Positions 12,243 through 23,995 are shown, counted from the first letter of the stretch. The stretch is 64,000 bases of DNA from Rutpela maculata (GCA_936432065.2 OW386285.2:177549984-177613983); one strand, 5' to 3'. Program-made: numbers and translations. Notes: generated from the sequence alone by a model not told the origin.

Positions 12243-12475
12243 ATACCACTCGTGCTTTAAATTTTGTCTAAAAATTTTTTCTCAAGCTAAGTCGCCCCTA
12301 GTTAATATAACTCGTGCAAATTGGCAGTTTATTATCAAAGATTAAATCCCTCCCGCTAAAGCGGTCGGGATTTAATCAGATAATAAACTGCCAATTTGCA
12401 CTCTTTATATTACCAGGCAACACGCTTTCGAAAAAATTTTCGATAAAATTTTAAGCACTAGTGATATTACATACG
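12243..12475. mobile_element. Palindromic MITE, ~230 bp
   Basis: Nearly self-complementary around 12358. The inner 90 bp is almost perfect: GGCAGTTTATTATC and its complement flank ATTAAATCCC(T/G) arms around GCTAAAGC. The outer arms (TGCTTTAAATTTT and complement) pair imperfectly. It has no coding capacity; it would fold into a long hairpin as RNA. Confidence 0.7.
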
Positions 12476-12974
12476 ATAAAATCGTTTATAACAAAAACTA
12501 AAATTACCATTTGATGTATTTTTTCCACCGAATCCAGAAGTTATAATAAAAAAAAACGAATATAAAATATGCTAGTTCATGGTTCAGGCTTCACATAACT
12601 GAAAAAAATCACTGAATTTTACAGGTTTTCCAAAAAAAAAATGTTTTTCAATGACAAATAATAATAATTATTAATATGTTAAAGGTGATTTTTACTTTAA
12701 TTTTCGATTTTATAAAAAAAAATAATTTGTTTCATAAAATCGTCAGCGAATGAAGGTTGCAATTTAAAAATAATTTAAAACAAGCTAAAAACGTACTCTT
12801 CGCCTGTTCACTGAACTTTTTATATAATTGTTACACATTCTATAGGATACTCTTTGCAGTTGTTTGTAAATAATATTAGTTTTAGACATTTTTAATTTGG
12901 TAGTACGAACTTTAGTTGGTAAAAGACTCAATGTAAAATAAAGTAAAAATAAAGAAAACTGTACCGTACCTTAT

Positions 12975-13045
12975 TTGGGTTTCGAACCCGGGATCCTTGG
13001 ATTACGAGTCAAAAGCGTACGAACTACTCCAACACTTAACACGTA
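12975..13045 (-). repeat. tRNA-derived SINE head
   Basis: On the minus strand an A-box-like TGGAGTAGTTCG, an anticodon-arm-like TTTGA-CTCGTAA-TCCAA and a strong B box GGGTTCGAAACCC are correctly ordered. The loop would give anticodon CGT (Thr). The arm has a mismatch and the acceptor stem is not closed, so this is a SINE or tRNA pseudogene. Confidence 0.5.
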
Positions 13046-14514
13046 AAAAAACGTAAATTTTTACATTATAAGAGACGAGCTAAAATCATATTTCCACGGT
13101 TGTATATTACATTATGAAATGTATATTTGTTAAATATATAAATATTTAAATATTAAAATGAAATATCATTTCACCAGATTTCTATTCAATTATAAAAACA
13201 TAAGAATAAAAAAAAATTCAAATTTTAATCATTAATAATAACATTTTTATTTACGATCGATTTTGTTCAAGAACAATAGGGTTCTTCCTCTGGCCAACAC
13301 TAACTTACTGTCCAAATTTCAGTACAATCGGATTTTTCTTTCTTGAGTTAACGTGCTTACAAGAAACGTGACGGACGGACGGAGAGACTGACATTTTGAA
13401 AGTTGTTCAGAATTCGTTCACTAACACAATGATATGAAAATTTTTTGTCTGCGGGCGATATTTACGGTTTTAGAAATGTGCCGATAAAATGCAATAAGTA
13501 TACTCTTCGTTTTCGTATTTGCAAAGAGTATAATAACAGTAGGAACTCGTAAGTAGTTTATTGTTTTTCATATTGTGACTTAAAATTCCATGATTTTTGC
13601 GAAATATTTGAAATTCACTGAGATTTTCATGCATTTCTTAGGATTTTTAAAATTCCCTGAATTATCCACGCTCTTCAGGTTTTCCATATGAGCCCCTATA
13701 TTTTTGTGTCATAAATCTTTTGTTTTCAATTTATTTGTTTTCGTTTATGATAATTTTTGGTTTCTGCGGAAAAAAAATATATCGAATGGCTTTTTTGGTT
13801 TTCGACATAAACATTTGTATCGTTTGAAAAATGGCCTTGTTCAATCATTGTTGGATCATCATGTACCTAAACCTAATACTTACTACTTAAAAGAAATTTG
13901 AAAAATCCTTGGTTTAGTAAAATAAAAAAATAAGAACTGTTAAACAGAAATAGGTCTTTGATCATATTAAAAATAAAAAAAATTAGCCTAAACAAAGTAA
14001 AGAAAAAGAATAATAATAATACACTTTATTGTCTAACAGTAACATGGTGTGAGACATGTCGAAATGATTGATCAAAGTCGTCAATACAATAATAAATAAT
14101 TACAATAGGTGGAAACAGGAAAAAGTTCCGTAAATACCAAGTTAGACTTTGTTGTCTAATATCACAATATCAAAACACTACCAAACAAAACTAATAGGTA
14201 TGTATACCTGATAATATTATATTAGATCAGTAGTAGAAACATATAGAATCTATTTAAAAATCATTGCTAGTTCTAGTATTTTTAGTAAATGAATTTATGT
14301 ATAATAAATTAATATTAAAAATAGGGATTCCGTGTGGTGTAAGGGAAGCTTTGCTTCCCTAGCTTCTATGGAAAACACACTACTGATAAAACAAAATATT
14401 TACAGGGTTTCCAATCGCTTAATAATAATTGTTGTGTTAATTTCGCGATTGTGGGAGTTAGTGTAAAATTCAAATTATATATTTGTATGTGATGATTAGT
14501 TAGATTTTGCCAAC
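13046..14514. other. AT-rich interior of the 4.7-kb element
   Basis: No gene recognised. A stretch near 13360-13410 (GACGGACGGACGGAGAGACTGAC) resembles the tail of insect non-LTR elements. The rest is AT-rich without conserved motifs. Confidence 0.4.
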
Positions 14515-15164
14515 GCCAACCGCCTTTGAACCAACTGCCCGAACTTTGGGGGGGGGGCTCCCTCCCTACCTCCCCCTACCGGATTCAACAGCTCAAAATA
14601 CATAAGAATACACTGAGATAGTCCGCCGGACAGACCACTTTCTTTTTGCTTTGGGGGTGTTTTTTGGGGTAGGGATGAAAAACAAGCCAATCTTACAATT
14701 CTGACTTCGGATTCGGTTTCAGCGGATTTAAGTACACAAGGATGCACTGGTATAGTCCGTCGGACAGATCATTTTTTTTGGGGGGGGGGGTGTTTTTCGT
14801 GGTTGGGGGTGAAAAACGAGCCAATCTGTCAATTTTAACTTCGAATCCGGATTCAGCAGGTCAAAATACATAAGGATACACTGATATAGTCCGCCGGACA
14901 GACCACTTTCTTTTTGTATTGGGGTGTTTTTTGGGGTTAGGGGTGAAAAACGAGCCACTTTGACAATTCTGACTTCAGATTCAGTTTCAGCATGTCCAAA
15001 TACAGAAGGATACACTAGTCTGGTCCGCCGGACAGACCATTTTCTTTGGGGCTATTTTTTGGGGTTGGGGGTGAAAAACGAGCCAATCTGACAATTATGA
15101 CTTCGGGTTCGGTTTCAGCGGGTCCAAATACATACGGATACACCACTTTTTTTGTGGGGCTGTG
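14515..15164 (-). repeat. Subterminal tandem repeats, right arm
   Basis: Inverted counterpart of the left arm: about four units with CCGCCGGACAGACCA, GGGGTGAAAAACGAGCC and CAATTCTGACTTCGGATTC-like cores, separated by G-runs. It is longer than the left arm by roughly two units. Confidence 0.75.
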
Positions 15165-15174
15165 TTTTATTTAA

Positions 15175-15960
15175 CTCAAACATCATGTAATACTAACCAC
15201 ACCTTTAGTGCCTTTTATGGAGATGAAGAAGATGATATCATTTAACTGTACAACTAAGCAAAATGGAAAACCAGTAAATCACCCAGAAATAAATTGTTTA
15301 TCAGTAGAGGAAGCTGACTTTAGAATGTTGATTCATTCAAAGCATGCATGCCAGTGTGGGTTTTCTATAATCGTTCTTGTGAGTGCTGACACTGACATAA
15401 TGGTTTTAGCATTATTTCAGTGGGCTGCTCTTCATCAACTTGGTGTAGAAGAAATGTGGGTATGCACTGGAGTTGGTAATTCTACGCGACTTTTGCCTGT
15501 TCATACCATTCATCAAAAACTGGGCCAAAACTTATGCCCTTTGCTTCCAGTCATTCATGCACTATCTGGATCAGATTGTACAAGTAAGTTTGGTATCAAG
15601 AAAGCAGCTCTTAATAGTGCATCTACAGCATATTTGGAGAACTTTGGAGTATGACTGGGATGAAATAGAAAAAAGCTTTAAACCTGCAGAATAATATTTA
15701 GTGCAGTTATTACGAAAGGGGTCATCTTGCAGATCTCTCGATGAACTCAGATTGTGGCTGTATCATCATAGAAAGAATACAGATATTGAAGATTTGCCAC
15801 CTACAAGCAGAAGTGCTAAGGGGCATTTGTTGAGATCTTATTTCTACACATACCTTCAGCAACACTGTGTGGATGACATGGTTGTTCGCTAAGACCTCTG
15901 TGAATTTGGTTTTGGTGTGATAGAAGATGGTTTGGTGCCAGAAAAAACTTAAAAAAATAT
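15175..15960 (+). pseudogene. TE-associated PIN/FEN1-like protein, C-terminal part (broken)
   Basis: Continuation of the gene begun at 9657. The frame is open from 15175. It has the family motifs EEADFRMLIH, VSADTDIMVLALF (acidic DTD as in nuclease metal sites), EEMWVCTGVG, and HALSGSDCTSKFG, over about 150 codons to 15654. Decay follows: frameshift near 15640, then stops, with further matching pieces (SLDELRLWLYH, then HLLRSYFYTYLQQHC) to about 15900. The conserved acidic residues suggest a PIN/FEN1-like nuclease fold; that is an inference. The gene is a pseudogene. Confidence 0.6.
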
Positions 15961-16044
15961 CCCGATGACTTTGTTGGGGCATGTACTTGTTTAAAATGCC
16001 AAATCCTCACGCATTTGTAGAGAAAATGAATTGTCATAGAAACA

Positions 16045-16640
16045 TATAAAAAAAAACTATGTGGCTCTACTAGATTGATGTCGGTTTTTGAAAGGGCGGA
16101 TCCCGATATTCAACTAGTGATTTTACATATTAACAATTCACTGTTTCTTTGGTACTATTGACACTTGACACACAAATTAATTGCATTTTAATGTATCAAT
16201 ATCATACTACTTCAGAATGACACTTTAAGAGAAAAACACTCTCTTCGTTAAGTAGTTCTTTATTGTATAGAAGTATTAAAAACATATACAGCTCTATAAA
16301 ATTGATATCGGTTTTTGAAAGTGTTTTTCCACACGAACAAGAATAATTTTACATATTAAACAATTAACTGTTTCTTTGGTTCTATTGACACTTACAAAGC
16401 AATTGTATTTTAATGTAATAGTATCATTAGGATTTTATGAATATTTATGAAATAAAACAGACTACTTTAGAATGAAAAAAACATGCCACTCATAAGGTGG
16501 ATGTCAAGTAGGTAGTTCTTTACTGAATATAGTAGTATTAAAAATATATGAGGCTCTATGAAATTGATATCAGTTTTTGAAAGGGCGTTTCTTCATGAAC
16601 AAGAATAATTTTACGTATGTTTAATACGTAGAATACGTTG
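16045..16640. repeat. Tandem repeat, ~245-bp unit, three copies
   Basis: Copies start near 16045, 16282 and 16538. Each carries TGATATCGGTTTTTGAAAG (or a variant), an AATAATTTTACATATTAA-like segment, CTGTTTCTTTGGT and AAGTAGTTCTTTA. No coding potential. The last copy runs directly into the exon-like array. Confidence 0.65.
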
Positions 16641-16754
16641 ATTGCTTAAATCAACTGTTTCTTTGGTACAATTGGACATCAAATCATATTTTTTATACCT
16701 AAAACGAAGAAGAATATTAACACTTTTCAATGAGATAATGTGGATTACACTTAC

Positions 16755-16917
16755 TGGAGTTCTAATGGTAAAAGTATCTATGTCTATTCCCCTTGAGAGC
16801 ATAAACTCGTCCCTCTTAGGATTTGGGTCGAACGGTACTCTATTCTCAAATTCAGAACAGATATACTTAGTGGAACCAATGAGCCAATGGATAAAAACTG
16901 TATTGTACATTGAAGAG
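16755..16917 (-). other. Exon-like unit 1 of tandem array
   Basis: Read on the minus strand: a 3' splice site (TTAG or TTAGAG) precedes CTCTTCAATG, an open frame encodes a block around GSTKYICSEFENR and PNPKRDEFML, and a 5' splice site GTAAGTGTAATC follows. 163 nt. Not recognised as a known domain. The next units repeat it with both splice sites retained. Confidence 0.5.
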
Positions 16918-17025
16918 CTCTAAGACGTCTCTACCAGGATGTGTACATATAAAATGGTGCATTCTATACCTAAAATGAAGATGAATATCAACATGTTTCA
17001 ATGACATAATGCAGATTACACTTAC

Positions 17026-17186
17026 TTGAGTCCGAATGGTAAAAATATCTGTCTATTTCCCTTATAAGCATAAGCTCGGTTCTAGTAGGATTTGGGCTTA
17101 ACGGTCCTCTAATCTCAAATTCAGAGCAGATATACTTAGTGGAGCCAATACGCCAATGCATATAAACTGAATTGTACATTGAAGAG
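17026..17186 (-). other. Exon-like unit 2 of tandem array
   Basis: 161 nt with ATTGCAG before it and GTAAGTGTAATCTGC after it on the minus strand. It encodes the same block (HWRIGSTKYICSEFE, LSPNPTRTELML) but a small deletion shifts the last third relative to unit 1. Separated from unit 1 by about 108 bp that is itself repeated. Confidence 0.5.
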
Positions 17187-17285
17187 CTGCAATACGTCTC
17201 TACCAGGATGTGCACGTATAAATTTGTGCATTCTGTACCTAAAATGATGATGAATATCAATATGTTTCAATTAGATTACACTTAC

Positions 17286-17448
17286 TTCAATCCGAATGGT
17301 AAAAATATCTGTCTATTCCCCTTATAAGCATACGCTCGACTCTAGTAGGATTTGGGCTTAGCGGTCCTCTATTCTCAAATTCAGAACAGATATACTCTTA
17401 GTGGAGCCAATGAGCCAATGCTTATAAACTATATTGTACATTGAAGAA
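17286..17448 (-). other. Exon-like unit 3 of tandem array
   Basis: 163 nt, ATTGCAG on one side and GTAAGTGTAATC on the other. A 2-bp insertion in the ATATACTTAG segment breaks the frame of the block, so at least this copy is not coding as read. A partial fourth copy lies at about 17567-17610. Confidence 0.45.
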
Positions 17449-17610
17449 CTGCAATACGTCTCTACCAGGATGTGCACATAAAAATGGTGCATTATATACC
17501 TAAAATGAAGAAGAATATTAACATGATTAATATGATGATTAATGATACAATGAAGATTACATTTACTCCGAAGTAAAAATATCAATGTCTATTCTAGTAC
17601 AGTAAGTGAA

Positions 17611-18650
17611 GCTTTTAAATCCCAGCCCGAGAACGATGTAAGTTCCAAATTTCTTTCTTCAACATGCTTCATAAAGTATGTATATAAGTATATAAGAATC
17701 TATATTGTCATTTTTCCTGCTTTTTGGCTAGAGGTAGTTCCCTTCTGAGGCAAAAAAAAAACAAAAAGTTCACATAATCTGATAGAAAATCAAATTATAA
17801 GAATTAAAGGTCTTATACGCTTTTTTGCTGAAATGTATATTTTTCGAGATATTGGGAACTGAAAATTGCAATTTTCACCCCCCCAAATCAGTATTCCTAG
17901 ACGTTTTTTTTAATTACTCGAAAAATATGGACTTCAATAAAAAAATCGAAGGGTACAAAATTAAAGCTTTTAAGAAAACAAATCGAGTGGTTTTTTCTTT
18001 TTTTTTTCTTCGATGTTTACTTTTGGAAACATGGCATTTTCAAAATGGCGCCAAAACGTTCAGAAAAAAATCGGCAGCTACTGGAAGCGGCTGGAACCTC
18101 CCCACACGGTGGATCCTTATCAGCTGTATTTGGATATTACATCGGAAATCAGAGCACTGAGCAAACAAATAAATTACACGTGACTTTGGAGCCATTTATT
18201 TCATCAACAAATATCGAACGAACTGAAGCGGACTACAAGCAATCTGTTAAAACATAACCTCTCATGTTTGTTTATGTTGCATGTTAATCAATTGCCGGAT
18301 ATTATAAGGGTATTAACAGATAACGTTTCGAAGATTTTGTAAAATATTGGATAATGAAAAAAAAATAATAACACAGAATTTAGCCCAAATGACGCTCTAA
18401 CCAACAAGTCAATAACATTATGGACTGTTCAAGCAGACTACGCATGCGTCACATTAAAATCTTCCTGCTCGATCAAAAAGGTCGAGCAAGTCGAGCTTCG
18501 TCCGAGGCCTTTATTTTGTAATATTCGAACGTTTAAGATTTAGCTCAGTTAACTCGATTTGCAATGAACGATTGTGACGTGTCCCATCAATCAGACGTAA
18601 TATCCGAACACGGCTATAAACAATTATTACCTTAAAAAAAAAACAACTAA
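17611..18650. other. No gene recognised
   Basis: AT-rich. A 70-codon frame at 18045-18257 (starts MAPKRSEKNRQLLEAAG) has somewhat protein-like composition and sits in locally GC-richer DNA, but I do not recognise it and no splice or promoter signal supports it. Confidence 0.4.
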
Positions 18651-18785
18651 AATAAGTTTTGACATTGTCAAAAATATTTGGGTTGGTAACCTTTACGAAT
18701 GTTGATTTTTAGGTTATGAAATATATTTAGGGACATAACATGTTTAAGTTTTTCAAGTTTATTCACATTTTTAATGTTTGACTAT

Positions 18786-18825
18786 GCATTTTTAGCTTGG
18801 AGCCACAGTGACTCCAAGCAGATAG
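18786..18825. repeat. Short hairpin, also present inverted at 22040
   Basis: GCTTGGAGCC and its complement flank a 5-7 base loop. A second hairpin with the same stem lies at about 22042-22068, and 100-150 bp of flanking sequence is shared in inverted orientation, so these are arms of a larger inverted repeat. Confidence 0.6.
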
Positions 18826-19123
18826 TTAAAAAACTCATGCAAATAATTTTTCTATATAGACCATCTTAGGATAACGTCATGATAAGTCGAGCCTGAGGGA
18901 TAACCAAACTTTTTATTCCAATGTAAACAATGAAGTAATCTCAGTTTTAAATGTGAAATAAAAATAAAACACCATCTTTTTTTGCGACAAGGTGCGATTG
19001 TGAGATAAGGTTTATTTTGAATGTAAAAAAGATTAGAAGAAAGGTAAAGAAATCACTTTCTGGCAGAGTCTATTGAATACTACATACGGATAATATAACA
19101 AGCTTATCACTGAAATCTAGCAC

Positions 19124-19456
19124 TTAGTTATTTAAATGTAAACTTGCCTTGCCCATAACATTTGAGTTTATCTTTCTTGCACAAACTTCTTGCACAAATC
19201 CGGCCTCATAATATTTATATGCTTGTAAAGATTTGTATGCCTTTAACTGCTGATCTGCGAAGAAGCTGTGAGTCGATACTAAGTAATTTACCATATTAAT
19301 TACGGACACACAAGGTAAAATAGACAAATCTGCAGAAAGGTCTCCAGTCTCCACTCCAAGGGTGTATGGGTCAATATTGTCTATTATTTTGATTTTCTCA
19401 TCGTAGCGACACTTTACATCACCCATAAGGGTTGGATAATATTCACTATATGACAT
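19124..19456 (-). pseudogene. N-terminal exon of a YqaJ/SWIM-type TE-associated protein
   Basis: About 100 codons with ATG at 19456. The segment LKAYKSLQAYKYYEAGFVQ and the following VMGK resemble the start of the SWIM zinc finger/YqaJ recombinase-like proteins that are repeated in insect and other invertebrate genomes. The exon seems to end at AAG/GCAAGT near 19145, a GC-type donor, after which the frame runs only a few codons to a stop. No downstream exon was found on the minus strand toward 17 kb. Probably an isolated exon or a decayed copy. Confidence 0.45.
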
Positions 19457-19569
19457 TATTACGAAAACACATACAGTTTCTCAAGAAAATCAGAAAAAAA
19501 TATATAAAACCACGCAAACTGCGTTTTGTTGTCCCTCAAGCAAAATGTCAAAATTGTCAAAACCATGTG

Positions 19570-19800
19570 ACCTAAAAATGGTTGATTAATAAAAAAATAT
19601 ATTGCTAATTACAGATTAGATTTCTAACCCACAAAAAGAGTCCTATTTTATTAGGACAAAGTATTTAGGACTTCATAAACATTACACTGTACTAGATTTT
19701 AGTTGAAAGTACGGGAATCAGGCAGAAATTTTAATAATAGCTACGTAATATTCTTAAGTCTTAAGAAATATATATTTTTGAGGTTAGCTGTGACGTCACG
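19570..19800. repeat. Inverted repeat arm (partner 21790-22010)
   Basis: Contains ATTAGATTTCTAACCC, CAGGCAGAAATTTTAATAAT and AAGAAATATATATTTTTGAGG. All recur inverted and in order at 21790-22010, and partly again at 21340-21480. They mark arms of a nested element set. Confidence 0.6.
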
Positions 19801-19929
19801 TACCATAAGCTATAAATTAACATTCACAAAGGTTACCAACCCAAATATTTTTGACAGATGGCAAAATACGTTTTCCCCTAACAATAATACCAATTTTTTG
19901 GATGCTGTCATATGTGCACATATAACGAA

Positions 19930-20325
19930 TTATTTTTAATTTTTTTAACGGAAACCAAATCGAAAGGGTGCAAGTGTGATATATCGTTGAAATTGGAATT
20001 TATACTGCTTTTTAATGGTTCAATTACAAATTCTAAGTAATCATAAAATAAACAACTTGTGCCAAAATGGCACTAAACGTAATCCGATCTCAACCAAAAC
20101 CTTTTCAGATCTTCTGGAGCACTAAAGAAACCCTCATGTAAAAGTTTCATCCAAATCAGGTTAGTAGCTTCGTAGCTATCGTGCTAACACACAGGCATTA
20201 GTCACAAACCACTTTTTTGGGTTTCCGGGACCTCGAAATCGTAAAGATTTGATGTTATCTCAATTTTCGATTTTGGATTAATTGTAGTAACCTCCCACAA
20301 TTATTGTGGGGAGGTTAATAAACAC
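19930..20325 (+). repeat. Dispersed repeat, copy 1
   Basis: A ~400-bp segment from GGAAACCAAATCGAAAG to CCCACAATTATTGTGGGGAGG that recurs in the same orientation at 22425-22850. It includes CTTTTTTGGGTTTCC and AAAGATTTGATGTTATCTCA, as in the 3' tail of an insect SINE/LINE. No coding sequence. Confidence 0.6.
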
Positions 20326-20987
20326 AACACTATAAAAACTAAGTTCGTAGGCAAGAGCACTTAATAATTTTGATTATTGATACGGGAAACAACTAAACGA
20401 AAACATCCGTTCGTTGGTAATGGGTGGTAGGGATGGCCATCTTTTGGAAAAACCATATAACTCTTGGTGGACAGCTTCCCTGCCAGATGTGGCCGGAGTA
20501 GTGTTCATGATGGATCGTTTAAGTTTGAGTTGATATATTTTGTTTTATCTTCTGGCCTCGGCCGATTTTTCACTAAATCGGTCGGGGAAGTAAGCTGTCA
20601 AATTTTTCTGAGGGAATTTGGTTTTTGACAGTTTTCGAAAAAATATTTTAGGTTGGTACCAATGTCTTAAATTATTTTTAAGTTATGTAGCACTATTTTT
20701 AGGTTATGTTGCCGGAAGAATTTCCGGCGGGATGGCGGAAGTAGCGGAAATAGTTTTTAAAATATAATGTCACTTTTAAAGTTTTATTGGAAAAAACTCA
20801 CCGAAAACGTTCCGGTGAGATTGCTTATACTTGTAGGGCTTGTGAGCGGTTCACGAAGGCTTCTCACACCTTCCGTGGGCTTTATGAACGTCGAAAAAAC
20901 TTGTAATATCTCGATGCACTTGACACTCAAATTTACTCAGCATACAGTCTGCACGCTTTAACACACTAGTCTATTGAACGTTAGGTT

Positions 20988-22372
20988 AGACCACAGAGTA
21001 CAGTAACTATACAGAGGCGAAGGCTAGCCTTCCCGCCAAAACCAAATTTGTATACTGATCGCCATTTCTTAATTGTTTAACAATCAACCTCACTTTTATC
21101 TTGACACTGTTGATGTTTATCGTGTTAAGTTTGGATTTGTGAATTTTTTTTTCCACTCATTTTGGGATATTGAAAACATTAACCGAGAATTAAAATTCTC
21201 ATAAATAAAACCTAGTGTACAACTCAATTGAAAATAGGCGCCAATTATAAGCAATTCAAATCGTAATATTTTTCAATCCAACTCGAAATACACTGTCTTT
21301 TCAGTGTATCCTTAAATGGGGATCTGCACATGACGTCATAGCTAGCCTCAAAAATATATATTTCTTAAAATTTAAAAGTACTACGTAGCTATTATTAAAA
21401 TTTCTGCCTGGTTCCCATACTTTCGACCAATATCTAGTTTGTCACAATAGAATAAAACGCATTTTGCAGGTTAGAAATCTAACTTATTAAAAGAAATAAA
21501 CAACATATCTCTCAGTGTAGACCAGGGTGTATTAAATAGGTGATGCGACGACAACCCTCACAGTGGCTTAATAAGTGCTTACTTCGTACATATTGTAAAA
21601 GATGGCTCAACTAAGTTCTCTCATTACTTACGCATAGATAGATAATTTTATAGGTTCTGTGCATACGTACATACAGTGTTGCATACATTCCCGGCTTCTT
21701 GTTTTTGACAAGAGTCCAGTGACATCTGACATTAAGTAGCTAAATTAAAACATTGAAAGAATATATGTAACACTACATGCAGTATTGCACGTGTCGTCAC
21801 AGCTAACCACAAAAATATATATTTCTTAAGATTTACAGGTATTACGTAACTATTATTAAAATTTCTGCCTGGTTCCTGTACTTTCAACCAAAGTCAAGTT
21901 CAACGTAATATGTATGAAGTTTTAAATAGTTTGTTACAATAAAATAAGACACTTTTGCAGGTTAGGAATCTAACCTATAATTAGCAATCTATTTTTATTA
22001 ATCAACAATATTGAAAAATTATTTGCGTGAATTTTTAAATATTTGCTTGGAGCCAGTATGGCTCCAAGCTAAAAATGTCTATACAAACATTAAATATGAG
22101 AATAAACGAAAACACCTTAAAATTTGAGGTTATGTTAGTTATACGATGCACATGCCCAGGTAATTGTAGGACCGTATTGCTCACGCCATCTATTAAAGTA
22201 AATAGAAACCATGCACTTACGAAGCCATTATTATAATAGAAAATTGCCGGACCACCTATTTAATACACCGTGGTGTAGACGCAACTGGTACGCAAGGTCA
22301 CAGAAAACTAGCCATCAAAACTGAAAGGAACCGCCAAAGACTTCGCCTCTGTGCAGTTACTGTATTCTGTGG
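20988..22372. mobile_element. 1.4-kb inverted-repeat element
   Basis: CCACAGAGTACAGTAACT followed by ACAGAGGCGAAG at 20991 has an inverted partner at 22338-22372. A second inverted pair (GTGTATTAAATAGGTG near 21528 and its complement near 22253) is nested inside it. No transposase. Confidence 0.5.
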
Positions 22373-22424
22373 TTCCACTATAAAATATATTTTACACAAG
22401 AAGCGTGTTATTTGGTTTTTAATT

Positions 22425-22850
22425 TTTTTCACGGAAACCAAAGCTAAAGAGTGCAAGTGTTATATATCGTTGAAATCGGAATTTTTACTGCTTTTCAATG
22501 GTTTGATTACAAATTGTAAGTAATCATAAAATAAACAACTTGTTGTGCCAAAACAGCAACAAACGTAATCCGATCTCAACCAAAACCTTTTCAGATCTTC
22601 TGGAGCACTAAAGAAACCCTCATGCAAAGTTTCATCCAAATCCGTTTAGTGGCTTCGCCGCTATAGTGCTAACAGACATACACACACACACACACACACA
22701 CACATACACACACACAGACATTTTTCAAAAACAACTTTTTTGGGTTCCTGGGACCTCAAAACGTAAAGATTTGATGTTATCTCAATTTTCGATTTTGGAC
22801 TAATTGTAGTAACCTCCCACAATTTTATTGTGGGGAGGTTAAAATATACG
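22425..22850 (+). repeat. Dispersed repeat, copy 2, with CA microsatellite
   Basis: Second copy of the 19930 repeat, interrupted at 22676-22718 by an (AC)n microsatellite that is absent from copy 1, where only ACACACAGG remains. It ends in the same short hairpin (CCTCCCACAAT / ATTGTGGGGAGG). Confidence 0.65.
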
Positions 22851-23714
22851 ACCCTAAAGTCTAAATTTACTCAAAATCTACAACTATGTGAAAATTTTTT
22901 ATTCTTGTAAAACTTAAAGGTATTAAAATTTTCTTTCTATTGATACCTATTACGACCTTTTATAATGAAAAATGCAAACAAAAAAGTAGCGCATTTAAAA
23001 ATTTTTTTTTAATTTCTTATTCAATTTTTTAAAAATCCTTCTAGGTATTGTTAATGCATATTATTATTAATATGCTCAAATTTTTTAAACTTTTTAAAAT
23101 AATTATTTTTCATTCTGTACCTATTTTCAATAATGAAAATTTTCAAAATTTAAAAAAAAATCGGGTTTTTGGAAATTGCTCTGAAAATATTTTTAGATAA
23201 AAAATGTTAAGATTGCTAAGAGTACAAAAATAAGGCTTATAAAAAAACGAATATTTCGTTTTTTTTTTATTTGCCTACGACAAACGGTTCCAGAGATATA
23301 AAGGTTTAAAGATGGCGCTTGAGCGCATAAGTAAAAAAATTATGTACTTAAAATTGGAATATCTCAAAAACTATAAGATTAATGAAAACATGATATAAGA
23401 ATGAAATGCAGCTTACAAAAAAAAAACGAAGAGTTTGGGTTTTTGTTTTTGTTCCTATGACAAATTGTTCCACCAGTGATATGACAGTTTGAAATATTGT
23501 TGAAACTTTTCAGTTTGTACGCGCATTTTATAGGTAGAGAGACGAGCAATAGCCGTCTATTTAAGAATACGCAGAAAAAGCGGGTTGCATTTAGAGTTGC
23601 CAGGCCTAAAATAAATTTGGCCGGACATTTGGTACAAAAAGCCGAACAGCCTTCGTTCGCCATAAAAATATAACTAAAACACAAAATCTGTCTTAATATT
23701 TTTATTAAACTTGA
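22851..23714. other. AT-rich, no gene recognised
   Basis: Very AT-rich, with A- and T-runs. Short minus-strand frames (for example 23379-23684) have no recognisable domain. Confidence 0.45.
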
Positions 23715-23995
23715 TTAAGGTGGGCGCGTAATCCGACAATTTCTACTACAACTCTGAACCGATTGAAAAAAAAAATTATATGCTTTTAGAGACAACTTTA
23801 CAGAATGGTACTGAAAACTAAAGAAAGAAAAAAATTTACTTGTGCGTACATCAAAAAAATTTTTTTTTTTTTTACTTTTCAATAGCCTAGTACCATTCTA
23901 TAATGTCTCTAAAAACCTATAAAAAAACTTTTTGAATCGGTTCAGGATGTAGGAGAAATTATCAAATTACGAAATCATTGTCTTAAGCACGGCAC
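23715..23995. mobile_element. Palindromic MITE, ~280 bp
   Basis: Imperfect palindrome centred near 23855: GAATGGTACTGAAAA on the left pairs with TAGTACCATTCTA on the right, and the outer arms (AACCGATT / AATCGGTT) also pair. A T-run occupies the centre. No coding sequence. Confidence 0.5.

Larger units (their letters stand above)
10427..15164. mobile_element. 4.7-kb element with tandem-repeat inverted ends
   Basis: Starts CACAGCCCCAC and ends GTGGGGCTG with TG after it, a perfect inverted terminus extended by A-run/T-run and AGTGG. Each end continues into an array of ~120-200 bp units containing CGAATCCGAAGTCAGAATTG in opposite orientations (10440-10850 and 14560-15150). The interior contains a palindromic MITE, a tRNA-derived SINE and AT-rich sequence, but no transposase. 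It splits the PIN-like pseudogene. No exact target duplication was seen. Confidence 0.65.
18655..19862. mobile_element. Inverted-repeat unit carrying a YqaJ-family exon
   Basis: About 45 bp at 18658-18705 (ATATTTGGGTTGGTAACC core) recur inverted at 19815-19862. The YqaJ-type exon lies between them on the minus strand. This may be a small element that captured an exon, or two copies of a short repeat flanking it by chance. Confidence 0.4.

Noticed and set aside
12975..13045. Functional tRNA-Thr gene
   Set aside because: B box is good, but arms mismatch and the acceptor stem is missing; fits a SINE head.
18045..18257. 70-codon frame MAPKRSEKNRQ
   Set aside because: Plausible composition, but no homologous domain, splice site or promoter seen; kept only as a remark.
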